DNA of 64,000 nt, from NCBI RefSeq assembly GCF_042648965.1, contig NZ_JBHRYJ010000002.1, positions 372,001 through 436,000 of the forward strand, written 5' to 3'. Made by a program: the position numbers and the translations under genes. The DNA comes from Ferrovibrio xuzhouensis (lineage in GTDB: Bacteria > Pseudomonadota > Alphaproteobacteria > Ferrovibrionales > Ferrovibrionaceae). Below the pieces are notes generated by a model. It searched no databases, was not told the DNA's origin, and was given only the letters and a program-made list of their open reading frames with translations. Within the stretch, counting starts at the first letter, position 1. Every line of letters starts with the position of its first letter. Shown here in pieces: positions 8,712-16,609 of the stretch.

Positions 8712-9641
8712 ATGGCCATTTCCACCCGGCGCCCCTATCGCGGCGTCTTCCCGGTCGCGCCGACCATCTTCCACGACAACGGCACCCTTGATCTCGATGG
8801 TCAGCGTCGCGCCATCGACTTCATGATCGACGCCGGTTCCCAGGGCATCTGTATCCTGGCCAATTTTTCCGAACAGTTTTCGCTGGCCGACGATGAGCGC
8901 GACCAAGTCATGCAGGCCGTGCTGCGGCATGTCGACGACCGGGTGCCGGTGATCGTCACCACCACACATCTGAGCACCGATCTCTGCATTGCCCGCTCGC
9001 GGGCGGCGCAGGCCGCCGGCGCCGCCATGGTGATGGTGATGCCGCCCTATCACGGCGCCACGGTGCGTGTCGGCGAGGCCGGGATCATGGAATTCTTCCG
9101 CCGCCTGTCGGACGCGATCTCGATTCCGGTCATGATCCAGGACGCGCCGGTCTCCGGCACCATGCTGACGGCACCGTTTCTGGCCAGACTGGCGCGGGAT
9201 ATTGAGCAGGTTCGCTACTTCAAGATCGAATCGGCCCAGGCAGCGGCCAAGCTGCGCAACCTGATCGAGCTCGGCGGCGATGCCATTGAGGGGCCCTGGG
9301 ACGGCGAGGAAGGCATCACCCTGCTGGCCGATTTCGATGCCGGCGCCACCGGTGCAATGACCGGCGCCGGCTATCCGGACGGCATGCGCCAGATCGCCGA
9401 CGCCTATCTGGCCGGCCGGCGCGACGAAGCGGTTGCCGCTTACGAGCGCTGGCTGCCGCTGATCAATTACGAGAACCGGCAATGCGGTCTCAGCGCCGCC
9501 AAGATGTTGATGAAGGCGGGCGGCATCATTGCCTCTGATGCGCTGCGCCATCCGCTCGAACTGCCGCATCCGCAGACCAGGGCGGGCCTGATCGAGATCG
9601 CGCGCCGGCTTGATGCCATAGTGCTGCGCTGGGGCCGGTGA
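8712..9641 (+). CDS. L-2-keto-3-deoxyarabonate dehydratase-type enzyme (DHDPS/NAL superfamily)
   Basis: A 309-residue TIM-barrel class I aldolase-superfamily protein with the Schiff-base lysine at K171 (YFKIES). Length and order next to an arabonate dehydratase match the L-KDA dehydratase of the non-phosphorylating arabinose pathway, which yields 2-oxoglutarate semialdehyde. The typical DHDPS/NAL GTTGE motif is replaced by LANFSEQ, arguing against true DapA activity. ATG 8712 is used; a longer frame upstream overlaps the dehydratase gene and is not credible. A semialdehyde dehydrogenase, needed to finish the route, is not in the window. Confidence 0.85.
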   Translation: MAISTRRPYRGVFPVAPTIFHDNGTLDLDGQRRAIDFMIDAGSQGICILANFSEQFSLADDERDQVMQAVLRHVDDRVPVIVTTTHLSTDLCIARSRAAQAAGAAMVMVMPPYHGATVRVGEAGIMEFFRRLSDAISIPVMIQDAPVSGTMLTAPFLARLARDIEQVRYFKIESAQAAAKLRNLIELGGDAIEGPWDGEEGITLLADFDAGATGAMTGAGYPDGMRQIADAYLAGRRDEAVAAYERWLPLINYENRQCGLSAAKMLMKAGGIIASDALRHPLELPHPQTRAGLIEIARRLDAIVLRWGR

Positions 9642-9651
9642 CGTAACGGTG

Positions 9652-10530
9652 ATGGGCGGGACGACCAGCATCTTCAGCGACACGGTCTGCGCCCTGGGCG
9701 AGGGCCCGGCGGCGCATCCGGCGCTCGGCCGGCTGTTCTGGTTCGACATCCTCGGCCGTCGCCTGCTGGAACAGCCGTTCGCGAGTGGCCATACAACAGT
9801 GCATGACCTGCCGGTGATGGCGTCGGTCATGGCCGTGGTCGATGACCACACCCAGCTGATCGCGGCCGAGAACGGACTTTACTTGCGCGATGTGGCAAGC
9901 GGTCGCCTGTCCCTTCATGCCGCGCTCGAGGCCGATAATCCGGCGACACGCTCCAATGACGGTCGCGTGCATCCCTGCGGCGCGCTGTGGATCGGCACCA
10001 TGGGCAAGCGGGCCGAGACGGGCGCCGGTGCGCTCTACTGGTTCTTTCGCGGCGAGTTGCGCCGGCTGTTCAGTGACATCTCGATCATCAACTCGATCGC
10101 CTTCTCGCCGGATGGCAGCGCCGCCTGGTTCGCCGATACGGCGCTCGGCATCATCTGGCGCATCGCCACCGATCCGGTGACCGGGCTGCCGCAGGGCGAG
10201 CGGCAGGTCTTTGCCACCATTCCCGCCGGCGAGGGTGGTCCTGACGGTTCGGTGATGGATGCTGACGGGCTGTTGTGGAATGCCCGCTGGGGTGGCGGCT
10301 GCCTCGACGTCTATGCACCGGACGGCCGGCGGATCCGCTCGGTCTCGATTCCGACCCGACAGCCGAGCTGCCCGGCCTTCATCGGCCCGAACGCGGACCG
10401 CATGGCCGTCACCACGGCAACCGAGGGATATGACAATGCGGCGCTGGCGGCAGATCCGCAGGCCGGCCGCACCTTTCTGCTGACAGAAACAGTCAGGGGC
10501 CGCTTCGATCCGCCGGTCCGCCTGGCATAA
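9652..10530 (+). CDS. SMP-30/gluconolactonase-family sugar lactonase
   Basis: A 292-residue six-bladed beta-propeller lactonase. Metal-ligand regions are visible: the early Glu in LGEGP, the Asn/Asp in RSNDGRVHPCG, and the Asp in GGPDGSVMDADG, followed by LWNARWGGG. It should hydrolyse the aldonolactone made by a sugar 1-dehydrogenase to the aldonate used by the dehydratase two genes upstream, as L-arabinolactonase does. A GTG one codon earlier (9649) is an alternative start. It is the last gene of the sugar operon; I see no strong terminator after it. Confidence 0.87.
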   Translation: MGGTTSIFSDTVCALGEGPAAHPALGRLFWFDILGRRLLEQPFASGHTTVHDLPVMASVMAVVDDHTQLIAAENGLYLRDVASGRLSLHAALEADNPATRSNDGRVHPCGALWIGTMGKRAETGAGALYWFFRGELRRLFSDISIINSIAFSPDGSAAWFADTALGIIWRIATDPVTGLPQGERQVFATIPAGEGGPDGSVMDADGLLWNARWGGGCLDVYAPDGRRIRSVSIPTRQPSCPAFIGPNADRMAVTTATEGYDNAALAADPQAGRTFLLTETVRGRFDPPVRLA

Positions 10531-10951
10531 ATCCCGGTACATCCTTGGCGTCGTGGGTCAGGAGGCGGGGATTCCTGGACGGCTGCAATCCGCCGATTTT
10601 GTAAAGCGAATTCGAATTTCCTGAATCGCAGGCTGTCTCAGGCACCCTTCAGAGGGGTCTCAAAACACTTGCTTGCTGCGCCGGTGCGATTTGAGCTGCT
10701 TGGTCGGCATCGGGGTCTCCGTTTCGGCTGTGGAACGACTTCTTCCCCTTATCTGACATGGTGTCGTCTTTGTTCTGCTGCAAGGCCGGTCGCGCGTCGC
10801 GCCCTTACGCTGGACGACTGCATCACAGGTGCAGGCCACTGCCGAGTCGCCGGCCAGAGTTCACCGCCGGGTCACGCAGCCGTCACCGTTGCGTCACGGA
10901 GCATTCCTAGCGTCTCCGACCAGTCGCCACCCCGCTGACTGGAGGGAAATC
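10531..10951. other. 421-bp intergenic region between sugar and phosphonate-ester operons
   Basis: No convincing gene is present. A short open frame (10669-10938) has no family resemblance and no ribosome site. The region holds an imperfect palindrome (GCGAATTC at 10606-10613 against GAATCGC at 10623-10629) and, near its right end, the four-unit TCAC repeat described separately. GGAGGGAA at 10941-10948 is the ribosome site for the next gene. Confidence 0.7.
10858..10897 (+). promoter_or_regulatory. Candidate Pho box array (four 7-mers, 11-bp period)
   Basis: Four heptamers, AGTTCAC, GGGTCAC, CCGTCAC and GCGTCAC, begin at 10858, 10869, 10880 and 10891, exactly 11 bp apart with 4-bp spacers. 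PhoB sites are tandem 11-bp units with a 7-bp CTGTCAY core, so spacing and the GTCA core fit; the first two bases differ from consensus. A weak -10-like TTCCTAG follows near 10904. The array lies about 55 bp upstream of the importer whose operon ends in a phosphonate monoester hydrolase, which makes phosphate-starvation control sensible. The repeat is seen; PhoB binding is inferred. Confidence 0.55.
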
Positions 10952-12589
10952 ATGCTGATCCATCGCCGCAACTTTCTGATCGGAACCGGCGTCGCCGCCG
11001 GCAGCCTGGCGCTGCCGCGCTTCGCCATTGCCCAGGGCGACCAGCGCCCGAGCATCACCATCGCCGTGCAGCAGATCTCCAACAGCGCCTCGCTGGAGCC
11101 GCTGCGCGAGCAGTCGAATGTCGGTGAGCGCACCTTCTCCTTCCTCTACGAAGGCCTGATCATGCGCAACCTGCAGGGCCAGATGGAGCAGGTCCCGGGC
11201 CTGGCGACCAGCTGGAAGCGCATCAACGAGCGCACCGTCGAACTGACCCTGCGTCCGGGCGTGAAGTTCCATAACGGCGACGAGATGACCGCCGACGACG
11301 TGGCCTTCACCTTCAGTCGCGAGCGTATGTTCGGTCCCGATTACGACATCACCAGCAACAAGACGCTGTTCGCCAATGTCATGGTGCGCGACAGCGTTCA
11401 GGGCAAGGCCCTGCCGCCCGAAGTGATGGCGGTGGCCAAGCGCAGCTGGCCGGCGCTGGAGAAGGTCGAGGCGGTCGACAAATACACCGTGCGCTTTGTC
11501 AACCGCACGCCGGACGTCACCATGGAGGGCCGCATCGCCCGCTACGGCAGCGAGATCATCTCGCGCCGCGGCTACGAGGAAGCCAAGACCTGGATCGACT
11601 GGGCGCGCGCGCCGGTCACCACCGGCCCTTACAAGGTGCGCAGCTTCTCGCCCGACCAGGAGCTGATCCTCGACGCGCATGAGGATTACTGGGGCGGCCG
11701 TCCGCCGCTGAAGAGCGTACGCCTGGTCGTGGTCCCCGAGATCGCCAGCCGCGTCAACGGCCTGTTTTCGGGCCAGTTCGACTTCATCTGCGACATGCCG
11801 CCGGACCAGATTCCCGGTATCGAGAAGAATGCCAAGTTCGAGGTGCAGGGCGGCCTGATCGCCAACCATCGCCTGACCGTATTCGACAAGCATCATCCGC
11901 AGCTGGTCGATCCGCGCATCCGCCAGGCGGTGACCCATGCGATCGACCGCCAGGCCATCGTCGACAGCCTGTGGGCGGGCCGCACCCGGGTGCCGGCCGG
12001 CCTGCAGTGGGAATTCTACGGTCCGATGTTCGTCGAAGGCTGGACGGTGCCGGAATTCAACCTGCAGAAGGCCAAGGATCTGGTGAAGGCCGCCGGCTAC
12101 AAGGGCGACCCGATCCCGTTCCGCGTGCTCAACAATTACTACACCAATCAGGTTTCCACCGCGCAGATCCTGGTCGAGATGTGGCGTCAGGCCGGCCTGA
12201 ACGTGCAGATCGAGATGAAGGAAAACTGGCAGCAGATCTTCGAGAATAACGGTCAGCGCGCGATCCGCGACTGGTCGAACAGCGCGCCGTTCACCGATCC
12301 GATCTCGTCGATCGTCAACCAGCACGGCCCCAATGGTCAGCAGCAGCAGACCAAGGAATGGGAAAACGACGAGATGAACCGCCTGTCGGTCGCCATGGAG
12401 ACCGAGACGGACATGCCGAAGCGCAAGGCGATGTTCAAGCGCATGCTGGAAATCTGCGAGCGCGAGGACCCGGCCTATACCGTGCTGCACCAGAACGCGA
12501 CGTTTACCGGCAAGCGCAAGGACATCCAGTGGAAGTCGGCGCCGGCCTTCGCGATGGACTTTCGCGGCCACAACTTCCGGATCGCCTGA
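10952..12589 (+). CDS. ABC transporter substrate-binding protein, family 5 (peptide/opine/nickel type)
   Basis: A 545-residue solute-binding protein of the DppA/OppA family (SBP_bac_5). The N-terminus HRRNFLIGTGVAAG resembles a twin-arginine signal, with a likely cut after IAQ, so the protein may be exported folded. Family features include VELTLRPGVKFHNGDEMTADDVAFTF (split here by family convention), GPYKV and HAIDRQAIV. The ATG at 10952 has GGAGGGAA seven bases upstream. It begins an operon with two ATPases, two permeases and a phosphonate monoester hydrolase. A peptide is the default ligand, but context suggests a phosphate-ester or phosphonate-containing compound; this is inference. Confidence 0.9.
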   Translation: MLIHRRNFLIGTGVAAGSLALPRFAIAQGDQRPSITIAVQQISNSASLEPLREQSNVGERTFSFLYEGLIMRNLQGQMEQVPGLATSWKRINERTVELTLRPGVKFHNGDEMTADDVAFTFSRERMFGPDYDITSNKTLFANVMVRDSVQGKALPPEVMAVAKRSWPALEKVEAVDKYTVRFVNRTPDVTMEGRIARYGSEIISRRGYEEAKTWIDWARAPVTTGPYKVRSFSPDQELILDAHEDYWGGRPPLKSVRLVVVPEIASRVNGLFSGQFDFICDMPPDQIPGIEKNAKFEVQGGLIANHRLTVFDKHHPQLVDPRIRQAVTHAIDRQAIVDSLWAGRTRVPAGLQWEFYGPMFVEGWTVPEFNLQKAKDLVKAAGYKGDPIPFRVLNNYYTNQVSTAQILVEMWRQAGLNVQIEMKENWQQIFENNGQRAIRDWSNSAPFTDPISSIVNQHGPNGQQQQTKEWENDEMNRLSVAMETETDMPKRKAMFKRMLEICEREDPAYTVLHQNATFTGKRKDIQWKSAPAFAMDFRGHNFRIA

Positions 12590-12602
12590 TCGCGGATCTG
12601 GC

Positions 12603-12627
12603 GGCGGGGCTTGGGCCCCGCCGTTTT
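12603..12627 (+). terminator. Hairpin with T-run between binding-protein and ATPase genes
   Basis: GGCGGGGC (12603-12610) pairs with GCCCCGCC (12615-12622) around a TTGG loop, followed by GTTTT. It is an intrinsic-terminator shape placed inside the operon, so it probably acts as a partial terminator or 3' stabiliser that gives more binding protein than transporter. Confidence 0.7.
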
Positions 12628-12648
12628 CCTTTGCTGTGACGATGGCGG

Positions 12649-13725
12649 ATGCGCGACATGGAACCATTGATCGAGATCAGCGGGCTGACGGTCGATTTCG
12701 AGCAGGGCCGGCGGGTGTCGCGGGCGCTGCATGGCGTCAACCTGTCACTGGCGCCGGGCGGCTCGCTCGGCCTGGTCGGCGAAAGCGGCTCGGGCAAGAG
12801 CGTTACCTGGCTGGCGGCGCTTGGCCTGCTGCCCGGCAGGGCGAAAGTCGGCGGCCGGGTGCGGCTGCGCGGTGCCGACCTGCTCGGCCGGCCGGTGCGC
12901 GAACTCGAACGCGTGCGTGGCCGTCATGTGGCGATGATCTTCCAGGATCCGTCATCGAGTCTCAATCCGGTGCTGCGCATCGGCCGCCAGATCGGCGAGG
13001 CGCTGAAGTTGCACCGTGGTCTGACCGGCGCGGGCGCTGAGACGGAAGCCCGCCGCCTGCTCGATCGTGTCGGCATCGCCAATGCCGCCCAGCGGCTGCG
13101 CGACTATCCGCATGAATTGTCCGGCGGCATGAACCAGCGGGCGATGATTGCCATGGCGCTGGCCGGCGAACCCGACCTGCTGATCGCCGACGAGCCGACC
13201 ACCGCGCTCGACGCCACCGTGCAGGCGCAGATTCTCGCCCTGCTGCAGGAAATCCGCCGTGATACCGGCATGGCCATGGTGCTGATCAGCCACGATCTCG
13301 GCGTGGTGGCCGAGAATGTCGAGCGTGTCTGCGTCATGTATGCCGGCCGCCTGGTCGAGGAGGCGCCGGCCGCGGCGCTGTTCGCCCGGCCGCGCCATCC
13401 CTATACGCGCGGCCTGCTGGCCGCCCTGCCGGCGCTCGACGGTCCGCGCCAGCGGCTCGCCGCCATCCCGGGCAGCGTGCCTGAGCCGTGGAATCTGCCG
13501 GCCGGCTGTGCCTTCGCGCCGCGCTGTACCGAGGCCGACGACGCCTGCCACCACCAGCCGCCCCCCGATGTGCCGGTCAGCCGCAGCGAGCGCGTGCTGT
13601 GTTTCCGTGCCGGCTATGTCCGTGATGTGAATGGTCGCGAATTGCCCGAACCGGCCAACCTGCCGGATGAGGCCCTGACGGCCGTCCGCGCCGGCCCCAT
13701 CCGCTCTGGCGAGGTGCCGGCATGA
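12649..13725 (+). CDS. Oligopeptide-type ABC transporter ATPase (DppD/OppD-like)
   Basis: A 358-residue ABC ATPase with Walker A GESGSGKS, signature LSGGMNQR, Walker B LLIADEPTTALD and the H-loop LISHDLG. The C-terminal oligo_HPY extension is present, with RHPYTRGLLAALP and the cysteines of GCAFAPRC. An in-frame ATG three codons later (12658) is an equally possible start. It pairs with the next ATPase, whose start overlaps its stop (ATGA), to energise import by the two downstream permeases. Confidence 0.92.
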   Translation: MRDMEPLIEISGLTVDFEQGRRVSRALHGVNLSLAPGGSLGLVGESGSGKSVTWLAALGLLPGRAKVGGRVRLRGADLLGRPVRELERVRGRHVAMIFQDPSSSLNPVLRIGRQIGEALKLHRGLTGAGAETEARRLLDRVGIANAAQRLRDYPHELSGGMNQRAMIAMALAGEPDLLIADEPTTALDATVQAQILALLQEIRRDTGMAMVLISHDLGVVAENVERVCVMYAGRLVEEAPAAALFARPRHPYTRGLLAALPALDGPRQRLAAIPGSVPEPWNLPAGCAFAPRCTEADDACHHQPPPDVPVSRSERVLCFRAGYVRDVNGRELPEPANLPDEALTAVRAGPIRSGEVPA

Positions 13726-14729
13726 GCGGGAGCCCTCAGCCCCTGCTGGACGCGCGCAACCTGACCCGCCAGTTCGTTGTCCGTCAGGGCCAGTGGCCGC
13801 GCAGCCGCAAGGCGCTGCTGCGCGCGGTCGACGGCATTTCCCTCCGCGTCATGCCCGGGCGCACGCTCGGCCTGGTTGGCGAGAGCGGCTGCGGCAAGTC
13901 GACCACCGGCCGGCTGCTGCTCGGCCTGCTGGCGCCGACGGCGGGTGGCGTGCAGTTCGATGGTGCCCCGCTGGCCGTTGCCGGCACGGCGGAATGGCGC
14001 CGCCAGCGCCAGCAGATGCAGATGGTCTACCAGGACCCGCTCGGCGCGCTGGACCGTCGCCTGACCGTGGCACGCCAGATCGGCGAGGCGCTGGAAATCC
14101 ATCATCCGGCGCTGCCGCCGGCCGAACTGGCGGCGCGAGTCGCCGCCGTCAGCGCCGCCGTCGGCCTGCAGCCGCATCATGCCGACCGCTATCCGCATGA
14201 ACTCTCCGGCGGCCAGCGCCAGCGCGTGGTGCTGGCCCGGGCCCTGATCCTCGAGCCGCGGTTGCTGGTGCTCGACGAGCCGATCTCGGCGCTCGATGTC
14301 TCGATCCAGGCCCAGGTGGTCAACCTGCTGCTCGACCTGCAGGAGACCCTCAACCTCGCCTATGTCTTCATCAGCCACGACCTCAAGGTGGTGCGCCAGG
14401 TCAGCCACGAGGTCGCGGTGATGTATCTCGGCCGCGTGGTCGAAACCGGCGATGCCGAGATGCTGTTCCGCGACCCGCGGCATCCCTATACGCGCGCGCT
14501 GCTGGCCGCGATTCCGGTGGTTGGCCGCCGCCCGCCGGCCGACACCCTGCTGCAGGGCGATCCGCCCGACCCGATCGACCCGCCCACCGGCTGCGCCTTC
14601 CGCACCCGCTGTCCGCTGGCCACCGCACTCTGCGCCGATATGGCGCCGGTGCTGCGGCTGCTGCCCGATGGCCGGCAGGTCGCCTGTCATGTCACCGCGC
14701 CGGACGCGGCGGCGCTGGCCGCGGCCTGA
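13722..14729 (+). CDS. Oligopeptide-type ABC transporter ATPase (DppF/OppF-like)
   Basis: A 335-residue ABC ATPase with Walker A GESGCGKST, signature LSGGQRQR, Walker B LLVLDEPISALD, H-loop FISHDLK and an oligo_HPY C-terminus (RHPYTRALLAAIP, GCAFRTRC). OppF-type ATPases carry the sensor region between the N-terminus and Walker A seen here as a short basic insert around residues 20-30. Its start overlaps the preceding ATPase stop, and 21 bases follow before the first permease. Confidence 0.92.
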   Translation: MSGSPQPLLDARNLTRQFVVRQGQWPRSRKALLRAVDGISLRVMPGRTLGLVGESGCGKSTTGRLLLGLLAPTAGGVQFDGAPLAVAGTAEWRRQRQQMQMVYQDPLGALDRRLTVARQIGEALEIHHPALPPAELAARVAAVSAAVGLQPHHADRYPHELSGGQRQRVVLARALILEPRLLVLDEPISALDVSIQAQVVNLLLDLQETLNLAYVFISHDLKVVRQVSHEVAVMYLGRVVETGDAEMLFRDPRHPYTRALLAAIPVVGRRPPADTLLQGDPPDPIDPPTGCAFRTRCPLATALCADMAPVLRLLPDGRQVACHVTAPDAAALAAA

Positions 14730-14750
14730 TCCCGCAGGAGGAGTTCACCG

Positions 14751-15680
14751 GTGCTGCATTTCCTTGCCACCCGCCTTGCCCGTGCCGCGCTGACCATTCT
14801 GTTTGTGGTCACCTTCGCCTTCGTCGTGCTGCGGCTGTCGGGCGATCCCGCCATGCTGATCCTGTCGATCGATGTGCCGCCCGAGGCGATGGTCGCCTTC
14901 CGCAAGGAATGGGGCCTCGACCAGCCGATCTGGCAGCAGTATTTCACCTATATGCTGAATGCGCTGAGCGGTGATTTCGGCAATTCCATGCGTGACGGCC
15001 GCCCGGCCATCGATCTGGTGCTGGAGCGCATTCCGATGACGCTCGCAATCACCATTCCCGCCTTCCTGATCAAGATCCTTGTCGGCATTCCGTCCGGGAT
15101 TTTCGCGGCACTGCATCGTAACTCGCTGCTCGACCGGCTGACCATGGCGGTCTCCGTGGCGGGGTTCACGGTGCCGAGCTTCGTGCTCGCCCTGCTGCTG
15201 GTGCTGGTCTTCTCGGTACAGCTCGGCTGGTTGCCGGCCAGCGGCAACCAGGAATGGACCGGCGCCATCCTGCCGATCGTCACGCTCGGTGCCGCCGGTG
15301 CGGCAGTGCTGGCGCGCTTCACCCGTTCGGCGATGTTGGAGGTGCTGGGGCAACCCTATATCCGCACGGCTTCCGCCAAGGGCGTGCCTTGGCGGCAGGT
15401 GATCTCCGGCCATGCGCTGCCCAACGCGGCGATCCCCACCGTCACCATTGTCGGCTTCATGATCGGCAGCCTGATCGCCGGTGCCATAGTCGTGGAAAGT
15501 GTCTTCGCCTGGCCCGGCGTCGGCCGGCTGCTGGTCTCGGCGGTATCCAACCGCGACCTCGCCGTCGTGCAGGCGATCCTGCTGGTGGTCGCCGTCTCCA
15601 TGGTGACGGCCAATCTCGCGGTCGATATTGCCTATGGCTGGCTCGATCCGCGGCTGCGGCGCGGCCGGGCGCATGCCTAG
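14751..15680 (+). CDS. Peptide-type ABC transporter permease (DppB-like)
   Basis: A 309-residue inner-membrane permease. The N-terminal segment is followed by the family stretch LRLSGDP, then a periplasmic loop and five further membrane segments. The EAA-like loop is at TASAKGVPWRQVISGHALPNA. It starts with GTG at 14751 behind a strong AGGAGGAG (14736-14743). It forms the translocation pore together with the next gene product; length is typical for DppB/OppB (about 300-340). Confidence 0.92.
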   Translation: MLHFLATRLARAALTILFVVTFAFVVLRLSGDPAMLILSIDVPPEAMVAFRKEWGLDQPIWQQYFTYMLNALSGDFGNSMRDGRPAIDLVLERIPMTLAITIPAFLIKILVGIPSGIFAALHRNSLLDRLTMAVSVAGFTVPSFVLALLLVLVFSVQLGWLPASGNQEWTGAILPIVTLGAAGAAVLARFTRSAMLEVLGQPYIRTASAKGVPWRQVISGHALPNAAIPTVTIVGFMIGSLIAGAIVVESVFAWPGVGRLLVSAVSNRDLAVVQAILLVVAVSMVTANLAVDIAYGWLDPRLRRGRAHA

Positions 15681-15695
15681 AGGCGGAGAAACACT

Positions 15696-16589
15696 ATGAC
15701 CGATCTGGCTTCGCCACTGCCTGTGACCGACGACGTGCCGCTGCGTCGCCGTCTGGCGCGGTTCTTTACCGCCTGGCCGCCGGCCACCCTGGCGGCCTTG
15801 GCCTGGATCGGGCTGATGCTGGTGGTGGCCTTCGGCGCCGACTGGCTGGCGCCTTATTCGTTCACCGCCTTCGACCTCAAGGCGCGGCTCAATCCGCCGG
15901 TGCTGATGGGAGGAATCTGGCCGCATCCGCTCGGCAGCGACGAACTTGGCCGCGATGTACTGTCGCGCCTGATCATGTCGGTGCGCATGAGCCTGCTGAT
16001 CGCCTTTTTCGGCACCCTGATCGCCAGCACGCTGGGCACCAGCCTCGGCATCCTGGCGGCGCATTTCCGCGGCCGCGTCGAGGCCGTGGTGCTGGTGCTG
16101 ATCGACTTCCAGGCCAGCATGCCGTTCATGATCATCGCCCTGTCGGTGCTGGCCTTCTTCGGCAACAGCCTGCCGCTGTTCGTGATCCTGATGGGTTTCC
16201 ACAGCTGGGAGCGCTATGCCCGCATCGCCCGCGGCCTGACCCTGTCAGCCAACGAGCAGGGGTATGCCGCGGCCGTGCGCCAGCTCGGCGCCCGGGGCGG
16301 GCGCATCTATGGCCGGCACGTCCTGCCCAATATCGCCTCAACGCTGATCGTGTCGATGACGCTGACCTTCCCCGAGATCATCCTCTTGGAAAGTGGTCTG
16401 TCCTTTCTTGGCCTCGGGGTACAGCCGCCGCTGACCTCGCTCGGCAATATGGTAGGCTACGGCCGCGAATACCTGACCCGGGCCCCCTGGATCATGCTGG
16501 CGCCCAGCGCGGTGATCGTGCTGACCACCCTGTCGATCAGCATCCTCGGCGACTGGCTGCGCGACCGGCTCGACCCCACCCTTCGTTAA
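15696..16589 (+). CDS. Peptide-type ABC transporter permease (DppC-like)
   Basis: A 297-residue permease with a cytoplasmic N-terminus, six predicted membrane segments, the PHPLGSDELGRDVLSRL motif typical of DppC/OppC around residue 70, and an EAA loop at VRQLGARGGRIYGRHVLPN. It lies 15 bases after its partner and 20 bases before the hydrolase gene, so all six genes are likely one transcription unit. Confidence 0.92.
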   Translation: MTDLASPLPVTDDVPLRRRLARFFTAWPPATLAALAWIGLMLVVAFGADWLAPYSFTAFDLKARLNPPVLMGGIWPHPLGSDELGRDVLSRLIMSVRMSLLIAFFGTLIASTLGTSLGILAAHFRGRVEAVVLVLIDFQASMPFMIIALSVLAFFGNSLPLFVILMGFHSWERYARIARGLTLSANEQGYAAAVRQLGARGGRIYGRHVLPNIASTLIVSMTLTFPEIILLESGLSFLGLGVQPPLTSLGNMVGYGREYLTRAPWIMLAPSAVIVLTTLSISILGDWLRDRLDPTLR

Positions 16590-16609
16590 CCCCCAACCAC
16601 CCCACAGCC

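Noticed and set aside
8712..9641. Dihydrodipicolinate synthase (DapA) for lysine synthesis
   Set aside because: The GTTGE motif is absent and the gene sits in a sugar operon next to an aldonate dehydratase.
10669..10938. Possible small gene in the gap before the phosphonate-ester operon
   Set aside because: No ribosome site, no recognisable sequence, and it overlaps the candidate Pho box array.
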